Assembly: GCF_014199445.1 (NCBI RefSeq)
Contig: NZ_JACIJS010000001.1
Location: forward strand, 1-64,000
Length of the DNA: 64,000 nt
From: Rubricella aquisinus
GTDB lineage: Bacteria > Pseudomonadota > Alphaproteobacteria > Rhodobacterales > Rhodobacteraceae
Direction: 5' to 3'
Part shown: positions 34,009 through 43,780 of the stretch, piece by piece
Numbering within the stretch: the first letter of the stretch is position 1
Layout of the letters: every line of letters starts with the position of its first letter
The notes under the pieces: model-generated
What the model saw: only the letters and a program-made list of their open reading frames with translations
Databases searched by the model: none
Told to the model about the DNA's origin: nothing
Made by a program: the position numbers and the translations under genes

Positions 34009-34737
34009 ATGCTGATCCAAAGGGCCTATGACCGTATGATCGAGGCGCTTTACCCGCCGCGCTGCATCGCTTGTCCCGCAGAGACGGATCAGCCTGATGG
34101 CTTATGCCCCGCGTGCTGGTCACAGGCGGAGTTTATTTCGGGCGCGACCTGCCCGACCTGCGGCACCCCGGTGTTTGACGATGGCCTGCAATGCGAGCAT
34201 TGCACCCGCTATCCGCCCGGCTGGGATCGGGGGGCGGCGGCGATGATCTATGACGGGATCGGGCGGCGGGTGGTGCTGTCGTTCAAACATGGCGATAGGC
34301 TCGACATGGGCAAGGCGCTGGCGCGCTGGATGTATCGCGCGGGCGGGGCGATGGTGGATGAGGCGGATGTGATTGCGCCCGTCCCTGCACATTGGAGCCG
34401 CACGATCAAGCGCGGCTATAACCAATCGGCGGAGCTTGCCCGCGCGCTTGGCGCTGTTTCCGGGCGGGAGGTCGCGCCAAATCTGCTGCGCCGCACCCGC
34501 CGCACACCGCCGCTGAAGGGGATGACGCGCGACATCCGCCGCCAGCACGTGCAGGGCAGCATCGCGACGACCGAAGAGGTGTCGGGACAGGCCATTCTGA
34601 TCGTCGATGACGTGCTGACCACGGGGGCCACGCTTGGCGCCTGTTCGGACGCGCTCCGGGCTGCAGGGGCAGCGCGTGTCGATGTGCTGACCGTGACCCG
34701 TGTGTTGCAGGACCGGGTGCCAGAGCGGGAGGTTTAA
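34009..34737 (+). CDS. comF: ComF-family amidophosphoribosyltransferase-like protein
   Basis: ComF proteins help bring transforming DNA into the cell. The 242 residues contain an N-terminal zinc ribbon (CIAC, CPAC, CPTC, CEHC pairs between residues 17 and 65) and a PRTase domain with ILIVDDVLTTGATL near residue 200. A start 11 codons earlier (33976) touches its SD, so ATG 34009 with AAGGG was preferred. In Rhodobacterales ComF also serves uptake of gene-transfer-agent DNA under CtrA control. No CtrA box was found here. The stop overlaps that of the marR gene. Confidence 0.9.
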   Translation: MLIQRAYDRMIEALYPPRCIACPAETDQPDGLCPACWSQAEFISGATCPTCGTPVFDDGLQCEHCTRYPPGWDRGAAAMIYDGIGRRVVLSFKHGDRLDMGKALARWMYRAGGAMVDEADVIAPVPAHWSRTIKRGYNQSAELARALGAVSGREVAPNLLRRTRRTPPLKGMTRDIRRQHVQGSIATTEEVSGQAILIVDDVLTTGATLGACSDALRAAGAARVDVLTVTRVLQDRVPEREV

Positions 34738-35180
34738 CCCTCCTCCGCCAGATATTCGCGCAATGCGCGCAGGATCGGCAGGGCCGCTTTGATTTCGTCC
34801 CGGCCCACGGTTTCCATCACATCCGCAAACACTGGCGCAATCGCGGCCAGCGCATAATCCCGCGCCGACCGGCCCGCCGGGCTGAGCGCCACCCATTTGC
34901 GCCGCGCATCGTCCCAATCGGGCCGGATATGGACATATCCTGCTGTCTCAAGCCGGTTGAGCGTGTTGGTCATCGTGCCGCGTGTGACGTGGAAAATCCG
35001 GGCGAGTTGCGCGGGCGTCCGCTCCCCACCAAGCCGGGCAAAATGGTTCATCACCATGAAATGCGACAGGTCCATCCCCTTGGGCAGCGCCTTTTGCAGC
35101 CGCGCTTTGGCGATGGTGTCGAGCGCGTGCACCTCGCTGAGCAGGGCCACGGCGAGCGGGTCTGTCTGCTTCTCCGTCAC
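34734..35180 (-). CDS. MarR-family transcriptional regulator
   Basis: Winged-helix regulator of 148 residues. The recognition part is FARLGGERTPAQLARIFHVTRGTMTNTLNRLETAGYV, followed by the wing IRPDWDDARRKWVALSPAGRS. The start is GTG 35180 (TEKQTDPLAVALLSEVHAL), which overlaps the nitrilase stop as GTGA with GAGG upstream. As the last gene of grxC-nitrilase-marR it may answer to thiol or oxidative signals, but the ligand is unknown. The 3' end overlaps the comF stop by 2 bases. Confidence 0.88.
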   Translation of the reverse strand: MTEKQTDPLAVALLSEVHALDTIAKARLQKALPKGMDLSHFMVMNHFARLGGERTPAQLARIFHVTRGTMTNTLNRLETAGYVHIRPDWDDARRKWVALSPAGRSARDYALAAIAPVFADVMETVGRDEIKAALPILRALREYLAEEG

Positions 35181-36010
35181 GGGCCGGGCACCTCGCGTCC
35201 GTTTTGCAAGTTGGGAATGCGCGCGCGGGCGGCGGCGACTTGTTCCAGATCGAGTATCGCGTGGGTCACGCCCGGTGCCTCCCCCCCATCGGCGAGCACC
35301 TCGCCCCATGGCGAAATCGCCAGCGAATGCCCCCAACTGGCCCGCGCGGCACCGCGCGTCGTGTGATGGGTGCCGCATTGCGCGGGGGCGAGCACAAAAC
35401 ATCCCGTTTCAATCGCGCGGGCGCGCAGCAGCACCTCCCAATGGGCGCGGCCTGTGGGCACTGTGAACGCAGCGGGGACAGTGATGATCTCTGCCCCGGC
35501 GCGCGCGAGTTGCGCATGGAGCGTGGGAAAACGCAGGTCATAGCAGATCGTCATTCCGATCTGTGCCCCGGCTCCTTTGGCCATCACCGCGCGATCCCCC
35601 GGGCGATAGCCGGCACTTTCGCGAAACACGTTATCGCCGTCCACATCCACGTCGAACATATGCAGCTTGTCATAACGCGCGGTGATGCTGCCATCGGGCG
35701 CGATCAGGAAAGACCGGTTGGCAAAGCGGCCATCGGCGTCCCGCGTGCGCAGCCCCAGCGAGCCGATCAGCAGCGTCACGCCCAATTCCGCCGCCACATC
35801 GCGCAGGCGCGCCAGCGTGGGATCGTCCTCCTCATGGTGGAACACCGCCTCCTGATGGGCGCGGGAGGAGGACACGCAATTCGTGACCTCCGGCGTCGCG
35901 ATCAGCGTTGCCCCTTCCGCGGCGGCCTCCCGAACATAGCCTTCGGTCACCGCAAGGTTGGCCACCGGATCATCCGAGGCGCAAAGCTGTATGAGGGCGG
36001 CGCGGATCAC
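35177..36010 (-). CDS. Nitrilase-superfamily amidase (Nit-type)
   Basis: Carbon-nitrogen hydrolase of 277 residues. The Glu-Lys-Cys triad is visible: Glu in ATPEVTN (about 41), Lys in RYDKLHMFDVDV (about 114) and Cys in MTICYDLRFP (about 148). The pattern matches Nit1/Nit2-like enzymes, which hydrolyse deaminated glutathione. Sitting next to grxC supports a thiol-repair role. GTG 36010 is the start and overlaps the grxC stop as GTGA. Confidence 0.87.
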   Translation of the reverse strand: MIRAALIQLCASDDPVANLAVTEGYVREAAAEGATLIATPEVTNCVSSSRAHQEAVFHHEEDDPTLARLRDVAAELGVTLLIGSLGLRTRDADGRFANRSFLIAPDGSITARYDKLHMFDVDVDGDNVFRESAGYRPGDRAVMAKGAGAQIGMTICYDLRFPTLHAQLARAGAEIITVPAAFTVPTGRAHWEVLLRARAIETGCFVLAPAQCGTHHTTRGAARASWGHSLAISPWGEVLADGGEAPGVTHAILDLEQVAAARARIPNLQNGREVPGP

Positions 36011-36261
36011 GCCAGCAGCGCGTCGAGCTTACCCGCCCGCTCCAGCGCATAGAGGTCATCGCACCCGCCGACATGGGTGTCCCCGATGAAAATCTGCGGC
36101 ACGGTCCGCCCGCCATTGGCGCGCTGGATCATTTCCTGCTTGCGGGCGGGATTGGCCAGCACATCCACTTCGGAAAAGGAAACGCCCTTCTGCGACAGCA
36201 GTTTCTTGGCCGCGTGGCAATAGCCGCATAGCGGCGAGGTATAAAGTTCGACAGGCTTCAT
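36007..36261 (-). CDS. grxC: Glutaredoxin 3
   Basis: Class I glutaredoxin that reduces protein and glutathione disulfides. It has 84 residues. The active site is CGYC (residues 12-15 in SPLCGYCHAAKKLL), not the commoner CPYC, as in some other glutaredoxins. The TVPQIFIGDTHVGGCDDL glutathione-binding segment is present. It is first in an overlapping operon with the nitrilase and marR genes, behind its own promoter. Confidence 0.95.
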   Translation of the reverse strand: MKPVELYTSPLCGYCHAAKKLLSQKGVSFSEVDVLANPARKQEMIQRANGGRTVPQIFIGDTHVGGCDDLYALERAGKLDALLA

Positions 36262-36292
36262 ATCATGCTCCTCTCAGGCGCAATAAGGTCAG

Positions 36293-36320
36293 TTTATAGC
36301 CGCTCTGCGCCCCCACGCAA
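36293..36320 (-). promoter_or_regulatory. Predicted grxC operon promoter
   Basis: On the minus strand TTGCGT (36315-36320), a 16-base spacer and a near-consensus -10 TATAAA (36293-36298) lie 31 bases before the grxC start. Confidence 0.55.
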
Positions 36321-36332
36321 TCACGGGGCGGG

Positions 36333-36368
36333 ACAAAGCAAAACCCCGCGCCGATCCGGGGCGCGGGG
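36333..36368 (-). terminator. Rho-independent terminator after trxA
   Basis: CCCCGCGCC (36344-36352) pairs with 36360-36368 around a 7-base loop and is followed on the minus strand by TTTTGCTTTG. It starts 27 bases past the trxA stop. Confidence 0.8.
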
Positions 36369-36395
36369 CTGCGTGGTGGCGGTGGATCACGAGGA

Positions 36396-36716
36396 TCAGA
36401 TGCTTTCTTCGATCCAGCCCTGAAGCGCTGCCTTGGGGGCTGCACCTACCTTGCTGGACACAACCTCACCACCCTTGAACATGAACAGCGCAGGGATGCC
36501 GCGCACGCCCATCTGGGACGGGGTGTTGGGGTTTTCGTCCACGTTGATTTTCACGATCTTGACCTTGCCGTCATAGGCTTCGGACAATTCTTCCAACGCC
36601 GGGCCGATCTGTTTGCACGGGCCGCACCATTCTGCCCAGAAATCGACGACGACAGGAAGGTCGGATTGCAGCACATCGGCCTCAAAGGTCGAATCGGATA
36701 CTTTTACGGTGGCCAT
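36396..36716 (-). CDS. trxA: Thioredoxin
   Basis: General protein disulfide reductase, 106 residues. The active site WCGPC is at residues 31-35 ([17 protein letters not shown]) and the cis-proline loop reads [13 protein letters not shown]. The start [16 protein letters not shown] has GGAGAG upstream. Earlier in-frame Met codons are not needed for the fold. It lies downstream of addBA but has its own promoter and terminator. Confidence 0.97.
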   Translation of the reverse strand: MATVKVSDSTFEADVLQSDLPVVVDFWAEWCGPCKQIGPALEELSEAYDGKVKIVKINVDENPNTPSQMGVRGIPALFMFKGGEVVSSKVGAAPKAALQGWIEESI

Positions 36717-36753
36717 GATGGCTCTCCTCATTGGGATTGGTCGGTTGTCATGG

Positions 36754-36782
36754 AAACTAGGAACGGCACCGGGGCGCGTCAA
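36754..36782 (-). promoter_or_regulatory. Predicted trxA promoter
   Basis: On the minus strand TTGACG (36777-36782), a 17-base spacer and TAGTTT (36754-36759) precede trxA by about 40 bases. The -35 box overlaps the addA stop codon. The -10 word and spacing equal those of the rpsL promoter. Confidence 0.6.
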
Positions 36783-39700
36783 GATATACCGGCCCGGCTA
36801 AGGGCCGCGCACAAGATACTGTGAGGTATCTCCGTCGCACTGGCATCATGGGTCCAAAGCAGCGTCGCGCGGCAGGCCCGGTCCGGCCAGATACGCTGTG
36901 CGGCCAGATGATAGAGCGCCAGTTGCAGGATCAGCCCATCCGGCACCTCTTCGGGCTGGCGCGGAACGACACGATTGGATTTGAAATCAACGATATGGAT
37001 GCTGTCGGGCGCGATCAGCACGCGGTCCATCATCCCCACCACATCCCGCCCTTCAAGGGGCAGCACGAAGGGCAATTCGGTCAGCGCCTCCCCCCAGACC
37101 CAGCCCAGCGCGGGCGCATCCAGAACGCGCGCGACTTCCTCAAGATACTCGGTCAATCCCAGCGATCTGGCGGCTTGCGCCCGGTCGGGCAGCCCCGGCA
37201 ATACCTCCAGAAGCCGGTGAATCGCGGTGCCGCGCGCCAATGCGTCCTGGTCCGGCTCTCCCGGCAGGGCGTGAGATAGGCCCTCGCTTAGCTCCGTCGG
37301 GGTGACCGTGGCGGCGGCAGCCGGGCTAGGTGGGGCGGGGTCATGCGCCCAGTCGGGGAGGGTGACCGCCGCCTCTGTCCTGTCCTCCACCGCAGGCTCC
37401 GGCAGGGTCGCGACGCCCCAATCGGGCGATTGCAGGACAAGGCGGCCGCCCTCCTCCACAGCGCCCGCCGCGCGCATCGCCTGCGCGATTTTGCTGTGCC
37501 ATGAGGTTTTCGCGACGTCCTCCGGCGATTGGGGTGGTTTTTCTTCCTCCCCGCCACCGCGCACGATCAGCCAGTTTTCCGCGCGCGTCATGGCGACATA
37601 TAAAAGCCGCTCGCTTTCCTCGATATTGCGTTGTTTCTGCGCGGACTTGTCGGCCAACACGGCCTCCGGGCTGTCGGAGGCCCGTGGGGTCCAGATCGGG
37701 ATATCCTTGTCGAGCAACAGGATTTTGCGCTTGTCCTCGCCATCGCGGCTGTTCTTTCCGCATTCTGGCAGGATCACGATCGGTGCCTCCAGCCCCTTGG
37801 CCCCATGCACCGTCATCACGCGAATTTCGTCCCGCGCACGATCCTGTTCGCGTTTCACGCTGATCTCACCAGCGGTAAGCCAATGCAGAAAACCGGTGAT
37901 GGTGGGCGCTTCGCTCCGTTCGTAGGCGATGGCCTGCGCGGTCAATTCGTCAATCGCGTCCTCTGCTTCTGGCCCCAGACGGGCGATCAGCTTCTTGCGC
38001 CCCTCCAGCCCGGTCAGAATGAGGTCGATCATCTCATAGGGGCGGTCAAACGCGGCGGCGCGCACGCGGTGGAGGGCCGCAATCACTTCGTGATGCTGCG
38101 AATGATCCCGCAACTGCGCCCATAAAAGCCGGTCGCCCCGGGGATAGGCCAGACGAAACAGATCATCCTCGCTCAACCCAAAGAGCGGAGAGCGCAGCGC
38201 CTCCGCCAGCGACAGGTCATCCTGCTCCGTCACCGCGAACCGCATTAGCGACAGGATGTCCTTCACCGCCAACTCATCGGTCAGCATCAGCACATCCGCA
38301 CCCGCAACAGGCAGGTCCAGCGCCTTGAGGTTGCGCAACAGGGGATGAAACAGCTTGGTTCGTTTGCGCACGAGGATCAGGATATCGCCGGGGGTGACGG
38401 GGCGGGTGCCCTCGGTCGTCACAAGCGGTGTGCCGATCAACTCCTTGATCTGTGCGGCGGTCTGCTGCGCGATGATGAGGTTCGGATCTTCGGGCGAGTC
38501 CGCATCAACCGGCTCATACCATTTCGGCTGCTCGGGCTTTTCCGGTTTGGTCACATAGGGCCACAGCTCCACCCGCCCGGGCAGAGTTTCGTGAAACGCG
38601 CGGTGCCGCCAATCCTCGCTGCGGGCCGGATCCAGTCCCGCGCGGCCCGGTGCTGCCCCGAGCATTTCATCAACGACACGCAGGATCGGTGCTGCGGAGC
38701 GGAACGAATAGGCCAGCCCAACCCGATTGAGCGCGGAGCCCGCTTGATCCAGCGCCGTATCGAAATGATCCCGCATATCGTTGAACGCCTGGGGGGCAGC
38801 CCCCTGAAACGAATAGATCGACTGTTTCTCATCGCCAACAACGAACAGGGTGCGCGGGCTGTCCTGCATATGGGTGCCATCAAAGAACGCATCCGCAATC
38901 GCGCGGATCACGTCCCATTGCGGCGGGGCGGTGTCCTGCGCCTCATCGACAAGGATATGCCGGATGCGCCCATCAAGCCGGTAAAGCACCCATTGCGCGA
39001 CCGCAGGATCAGCCATCAACGTGCGGGTTTTCTCGATCAGATCAGTGAAATCGAGCACCCCTTCGGCAGATTTTCGGGCCTCGAATGCAGCTAGGAACCG
39101 GGACGCGAAATCATGCAGGATGCGCGCCCGCTCCACCGTGGCAAGGGCCAGCCGTTTCGGCCGCGCCGCCTCGACCCGCAGCATCAGTTTTTCGAGATGG
39201 TCCATGACGGCGGGGTCGTGTGCCTCCCAAATCGCCTTTGTGGGCAGTGCCCGAATTTTCGCACTATAGGGCGATGCGGCCGTCGCCCCTGTCAGGAGCA
39301 ATTTTTCAAGCGCGGCAATCTGTGTTTGCCGGTCCTCAAGACCGGCGATATGCGCGAACGTCTCCGCCGTGGCCCAGTCGGTTTTCTTGGTGCTGGCCTC
39401 CAGCACGGGGATCAGCCCGGTCAGCATCTCCATATCGTCGGGCAGGATGGTCGTGTTCAACACACCCTCCAGCGTTTCGTTCGAGCCAAGGCCCAAATGC
39501 GCCCGCAACCGTGTCTCATCAAACGGCGCGGACAAGGCTGTGCGCATCCCCTCAATCGCCTTGAGCAAATCCTCCGGGTCGGACCCGCCGGTTTCCACGG
39601 CAAGGGCGCGGGTCACCTGAGCGGCGTCCACTGTCATCTGGTTCAACAGGTCCAGCCGCAATTCGGTGGACCGGCGGTCATCCAGCTCCCGAAAGCCGGG

Positions 39701-40126
39701 GCTGACGCCAGCCTCCAACGGGAATTGCCGCAGGATCGCGGCGCAAAACGCGTGGATCGTCTGGATTTTCAGGCCACCCGGCGCCTCAAGTGCCGCCGCA
39801 AACAGGCGGCGGGCGGCGTTTAATTGCTCGGTAGGCAGATCGGCGCCTTCGCCCAATTGGGCAAGCGCCTTGCGCAGGGCTGCGTCCTCCATCATCGCCC
39901 ATGCGCCCAGCCCTGCGAACAGGCGGTTCTGCATCTCCGCCGCGGCGGCCTTGGTATAGGTGAGGCACAGGATCTGTTCTGGTCGGACACCGCGCAACAA
40001 CAATCGCGCCACCCGGTCAGTCAGCACCCGCGTCTTGCCCGACCCGGCATTGGCCGTCACCCAAGTCGAGGCCGCAGGATCAGCGGCGCGGTTTTGGGTG
40101 CGTGTGGCGTCGTTCAGCTGGGTCAT
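36779..40126 (-). CDS. addA: Double-strand break repair helicase AddA
   Basis: AddA is the UvrD-like helicase-nuclease subunit of AddAB, the RecBCD equivalent of alphaproteobacteria. It has 1115 residues. Walker A is [12 protein letters not shown] (about 24-35), Walker [19 protein letters not shown] (near 400), with [14 protein letters not shown] and later [19 protein letters not shown]. The C-terminal nuclease motif is [20 protein letters not shown]. The start at 40126 overlaps the addB stop as ATGA. Confidence 0.96.
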   Translation of the reverse strand: MTQLNDATRTQNRAADPAASTWVTANAGSGKTRVLTDRVARLLLRGVRPEQILCLTYTKAAAAEMQNRLFAGLGAWAMMEDAALRKALAQLGEGADLPTEQLNAARRLFAAALEAPGGLKIQTIHAFCAAILRQFPLEAGVSPGFRELDDRRSTELRLDLLNQMTVDAAQVTRALAVETGGSDPEDLLKAIEGMRTALSAPFDETRLRAHLGLGSNETLEGVLNTTILPDDMEMLTGLIPVLEASTKKTDWATAETFAHIAGLEDRQTQIAALEKLLLTGATAASPYSAKIRALPTKAIWEAHDPAVMDHLEKLMLRVEAARPKRLALATVERARILHDFASRFLAAFEARKSAEGVLDFTDLIEKTRTLMADPAVAQWVLYRLDGRIRHILVDEAQDTAPPQWDVIRAIADAFFDGTHMQDSPRTLFVVGDEKQSIYSFQGAAPQAFNDMRDHFDTALDQAGSALNRVGLAYSFRSAAPILRVVDEMLGAAPGRAGLDPARSEDWRHRAFHETLPGRVELWPYVTKPEKPEQPKWYEPVDADSPEDPNLIIAQQTAAQIKELIGTPLVTTEGTRPVTPGDILILVRKRTKLFHPLLRNLKALDLPVAGADVLMLTDELAVKDILSLMRFAVTEQDDLSLAEALRSPLFGLSEDDLFRLAYPRGDRLLWAQLRDHSQHHEVIAALHRVRAAAFDRPYEMIDLILTGLEGRKKLIARLGPEAEDAIDELTAQAIAYERSEAPTITGFLHWLTAGEISVKREQDRARDEIRVMTVHGAKGLEAPIVILPECGKNSRDGEDKRKILLLDKDIPIWTPRASDSPEAVLADKSAQKQRNIEESERLLYVAMTRAENWLIVRGGGEEEKPPQSPEDVAKTSWHSKIAQAMRAAGAVEEGGRLVLQSPDWGVATLPEPAVEDRTEAAVTLPDWAHDPAPPSPAAAATVTPTELSEGLSHALPGEPDQDALARGTAIHRLLEVLPGLPDRAQAARSLGLTEYLEEVARVLDAPALGWVWGEALTELPFVLPLEGRDVVGMMDRVLIAPDSIHIVDFKSNRVVPRQPEEVPDGLILQLALYHLAAQRIWPDRACRATLLWTHDASATEIPHSILCAALSRAGIS

Positions 40127-43092
40127 CGGCCAACAGCCTCCGGAGACACGGTATCGCCATCGCTCCATTCGCCAAAGCGCGACAGGTGATCATAGTCGCT
40201 CTCATACTGGATGAATTGGGGTCGGATGCGCGCGGGCCATGTGCTGCTATCGCCATCATAAGCGGCGATCAGCTTCGCTAGGCCCGCCCAGACGGCCTGC
40301 ACGGTTTCAGGGTCCACCGCCAGACTGCGCTCGGGAAGCTGACCCTTCTCCACATCATATTTCAGCCCCTTGATATGAAGCGCGCGCACGTCGCTGCCCC
40401 CCACCCCCCGGAAACCGGTCCCGGCGGCAATCGCGGCTTCCAGCGGGAGTTGTTTGTTGAACACCTCGATCTGTTTCTTGCTTGGCGGATCGCTCGCCTT
40501 GTAATCCAGAATGCGCAGCGTGCCGTCCTCCATCAGGTCGATCCGGTCTGCCTTGGCCGTGAGGGTGAACGCGGGCGTGGTCATTCTGCGCTCACCCCGG
40601 CATTCCAGCGCGATCGGCCTGCCGGTTTCGATCAATATCTGCTCCTGCTTGAGGATTTCCTCGCGCGCCGCCGCGATGCGGCTTTCCCACAAGAGGCGCA
40701 GCGCCGGGGTGGGCGCGCGGGCGGTCAGCACATCCTGCACGATGGCGTCAAATCGCGCTCCTGCGTCCTCGGGCCAGCCCGCTTTCAGATGGGTGCTGAA
40801 CTGCTCCATGATGTCATGAAGCGCCATGCCCCGGTCCCGCGCGTCGGGCAATTCCCCCACCGGATCGCGTTTGCGCAAGCGCAGCACATGGCGCGCATAA
40901 ATCGCATAGGGATCGCGGATCAGCGTCTCGATCTGCGTGACAGACAGCGTGGGCGGGCGCACCCCCACCGGGGGCCGGGGCGCGGGGCGGCGCGCGCGGG
41001 GGGTGCGCTCATCGGGTGTTTCAAGCTGCTTGGCCTGCGCGATCAGCATGGCCCCGCGCGCCGCCATCGCGTCAAACGCCGCAGTGCCCTCTGGCCCTAG
41101 CCCTTTGATAAGGTTGGTGAGCCGGTTGAGCCAGCGGCTTGGCACCGTCGGGGTGCCATCGACCTTGGCCGCGCGCGACAGGATCACTTGCCCCGCAGAG
41201 GCCGCGTTCTGGAAATCATGCGCGGACAGGCCCACGCGCCGCTCTGGCGGGGTCAGGCCGATCTGTTTGCGCATCGCCCGGTTCACCCACGGGTCCGGCC
41301 CCGGCAGGCTGGGCCATGTGCCATCGTTCAACCCACCAAGGATCACCAGATCCGCCGATTGCGTACGCGCCTCCAAGGTGCCAAGGATACTCACCCCGCG
41401 ATAGGGGCGATATCCTTCAGCGCGAACCGGCGTGCCAGCCAATTCCTGCGCCACGAGCGCGCGATATTCTGACAGCGTGAGCGGCGCTGCGGCATCCGCG
41501 GCAGCGGTCAGCCTGTCGAACAGTTTGCGCGCCTCGGCCCCGGCCTCTTTCTCCCAGAGGGGCAGCGTGCTTCCCTGCCCTTTCGACACGGCCTCCGCCA
41601 CCGCGCGATGTGCGGCGATGTAATCGGCCAGCGGGGCGTCCCCGTTGAGGCGCAAGGGCCTGAGCGTGTCCTCGATCTGCCGCAACCACGCGTGGCTGTC
41701 CTCATCCGGCTCCAACCGGGCAAGGGGCAGCGCACAGAGCCGCTCCCAATCCACAGGTGCGGCGAGACCCGGCAGATAGCGCCGTGCTGCGACCTCCAGA
41801 TGCGCGAGATGCGCCTTGCGCGCCTCCCCGTCGCCACCTGCCAGCGGATGCTGCAACAAGGCGAGCAGCCCGACCGGGCTTGGCCCTTGCCCCATCGCAT
41901 CCATCACCAAACGCAGGAAGATACCGGGCGGCGTGAGGTTGAGCGGGCGGCCCGCGCTGTCATCGGGCAACACGCCCCAGCGGCCAAGCGCCGTTGACAC
42001 GCGGCGAGACAAATCCCTGTCTGGTGTGACCAGCGCCACCGTTTGCCCGGCCGCGATCGCGCCGCGCATGGCCAATGCGATGGCCTGTGCTTCCTCTCGT
42101 GGGGTGGCGGCGGTCAGGAGCGTGACGCCCTCGGTCGCCGCTGGCAATTCGGCGCGTTGGGCTGGCCCCTCCAGCCGCCATTGATCCGTGACCGGCGCAG
42201 GCCGGAGCGCGAGGGAGAGAAGCCGCCCCCGCGCGCCCGGCCCCGCGCCCCGATCAGACCAAGGCGCGACATCGGATGGCGTCATGCCAAGCCCACGCAG
42301 GAGTTTCGCCAGACCGTGCTGCGGGTGATCGGCAAAATCATCCTCCGCCAGATCGGCCCACATCGCGGCGGGCAGGTCGTGGTCCAGACCAGGCAGCACG
42401 ATGGCCCCCTGCGGCAGGGTCGCAATTTCTGTCAGCAGCGCGCGTGTCGGCCCGCGCGACCCGGTGGAGCCGGCAGCGATGATCGGATGGTGCGGCGGGG
42501 CCGCCCGCCACGCGGCCACCTGCCCCTCCACCGAAAGACGCTGCCGCGCACCGGGATCAAGCGCGCCGTCCTCCAGCGCGGCGAGTGCAGCGGGCCAATG
42601 CTGCGCCAAAATCTCCACGAATTGCGCACCGACCGCCCAATGCGCCGCAAAGGCACCAAGGTCAATGTCACGCAGGGCCTGTGCGGGGATATCGGCTTCC
42701 TGCAATTCGTCCAGCAGGTCGGCAAGGCTGGCCGCAAGATCAAACACCGCCGCGCGTGGCGCGAGCGTCGGCGTGCGCGCCTGCAATTCCGCCACCAGCC
42801 GGGCAATATGGAGCCGCCGCCGCAGCCCATCCACCGCCGGGGGCAGATGAAACGCGTCAAGGTCGGTCACGGTCCGCATCTGCGGCATGAGGCCCAGCGC
42901 CGGGCGCGCCGCCGCCAGCCGATCCTGCACGCGGCGCAGGGCGCGTGCCGTGTTGAGCATGACCGACACCCGCGCCCGGTCCTCTGGGGCCAGATGGATG
43001 AGGCGTGCGGCCAGTCCGTCCGCGAAATGCGCTCCGAAATCGGCGCCCAACGGGATGAAGAAAACGCGCGGTTCGTCCTGCGGCTCAAACAT
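40123..43092 (-). CDS. addB: Double-strand break repair protein AddB
   Basis: The second AddAB subunit, 989 residues. The N-terminal ATPase part is degenerate (FFIPLGADFGAHFADGL where a Walker A would be), as in other alphaproteobacterial AddB. The C-terminal nuclease is intact (TLTAKADRIDLMEDGTLRILDYKA). It overlaps murU by 8 bases and addA by 4, so the whole tsaE-to-addA chain is translationally coupled. Four cysteines of the iron-sulfur type known from Gram-positive AddB were not found. Confidence 0.95.
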   Translation of the reverse strand: MFEPQDEPRVFFIPLGADFGAHFADGLAARLIHLAPEDRARVSVMLNTARALRRVQDRLAAARPALGLMPQMRTVTDLDAFHLPPAVDGLRRRLHIARLVAELQARTPTLAPRAAVFDLAASLADLLDELQEADIPAQALRDIDLGAFAAHWAVGAQFVEILAQHWPAALAALEDGALDPGARQRLSVEGQVAAWRAAPPHHPIIAAGSTGSRGPTRALLTEIATLPQGAIVLPGLDHDLPAAMWADLAEDDFADHPQHGLAKLLRGLGMTPSDVAPWSDRGAGPGARGRLLSLALRPAPVTDQWRLEGPAQRAELPAATEGVTLLTAATPREEAQAIALAMRGAIAAGQTVALVTPDRDLSRRVSTALGRWGVLPDDSAGRPLNLTPPGIFLRLVMDAMGQGPSPVGLLALLQHPLAGGDGEARKAHLAHLEVAARRYLPGLAAPVDWERLCALPLARLEPDEDSHAWLRQIEDTLRPLRLNGDAPLADYIAAHRAVAEAVSKGQGSTLPLWEKEAGAEARKLFDRLTAAADAAAPLTLSEYRALVAQELAGTPVRAEGYRPYRGVSILGTLEARTQSADLVILGGLNDGTWPSLPGPDPWVNRAMRKQIGLTPPERRVGLSAHDFQNAASAGQVILSRAAKVDGTPTVPSRWLNRLTNLIKGLGPEGTAAFDAMAARGAMLIAQAKQLETPDERTPRARRPAPRPPVGVRPPTLSVTQIETLIRDPYAIYARHVLRLRKRDPVGELPDARDRGMALHDIMEQFSTHLKAGWPEDAGARFDAIVQDVLTARAPTPALRLLWESRIAAAREEILKQEQILIETGRPIALECRGERRMTTPAFTLTAKADRIDLMEDGTLRILDYKASDPPSKKQIEVFNKQLPLEAAIAAGTGFRGVGGSDVRALHIKGLKYDVEKGQLPERSLAVDPETVQAVWAGLAKLIAAYDGDSSTWPARIRPQFIQYESDYDHLSRFGEWSDGDTVSPEAVGR

Positions 43093-43780
43093 CCACGATC
43101 CCCTCCGCCAGCGTCAGCCCTTCGGCACTGCCCGCATCGACCCATGGCCCTGCGTGCGCCACCCCGAACAGGTTTCCGTCGGTCAGCATGTCATTCCACA
43201 CCAGATTGAGCGAAAAGGCCCGCTCGGGGATATTTTGCAGGCGGTCCGTGTGCATGATCTGGCACCCGGTATAGACATAGGGTGCCTCTGCCGCGTCGCC
43301 CCTGCGGCTCAGTCGCCCGGCGGTGTCCATGAAGAAATCCCCCGGCCCGGCATGGCCCCGCGCGTCCTCCCGCCGTGTCAGCAACAAAAGCGCCCCCATA
43401 TCGCCCGCGCGCCATGTGGTGAGGAGCGTGGCCAGCGGATCGGCCCGTACTGGAAACACCGCATCGGCGTTGAGCGTCATCACTGGCCCCACCCCCAGCA
43501 GCGGCAATGCGGCCCTGAGGCCGCCGCCGGTCTCCAGTATCTCCGGCTCATGGCTCAGCGTGACGTCCTGCGCCGTGGCCAGATGCTCCGCAATCTGATC
43601 CGCATGGTAATGGGTGTTGACCACAATCGGCGCGGCCCCGGCCTGTCGCGCCCGATCCAGCGTCAGATCAAGCAGCGTCCGCCCGCGCACCTTGAGCAAG
43701 GGTTTCGGCGTCGCGCGGGTCAAGGCTCCCATCCGTGTGCCAAACCCCGCGGCAAAGATCATCGCGGCAGGCGCGTTCAT
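43085..43780 (-). CDS. murU: N-acetylmuramate-1-phosphate uridylyltransferase (MurU-like)
   Basis: Nucleotidyltransferase of 231 residues. The N-terminal signature is PAAMIFAAGFGTRMGALTRATPKPLLKV, followed by the NTP-binding core (VMTLNADAVFPV). With the kinase AmgK encoded directly upstream it matches the MurU-AmgK pair that returns recycled N-acetylmuramate to UDP-MurNAc, bypassing de novo MurA/MurB synthesis. ATGA overlap with amgK; overlaps addB downstream. Confidence 0.85.
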   Translation of the reverse strand: MNAPAAMIFAAGFGTRMGALTRATPKPLLKVRGRTLLDLTLDRARQAGAAPIVVNTHYHADQIAEHLATAQDVTLSHEPEILETGGGLRAALPLLGVGPVMTLNADAVFPVRADPLATLLTTWRAGDMGALLLLTRREDARGHAGPGDFFMDTAGRLSRRGDAAEAPYVYTGCQIMHTDRLQNIPERAFSLNLVWNDMLTDGNLFGVAHAGPWVDAGSAEGLTLAEGIVDV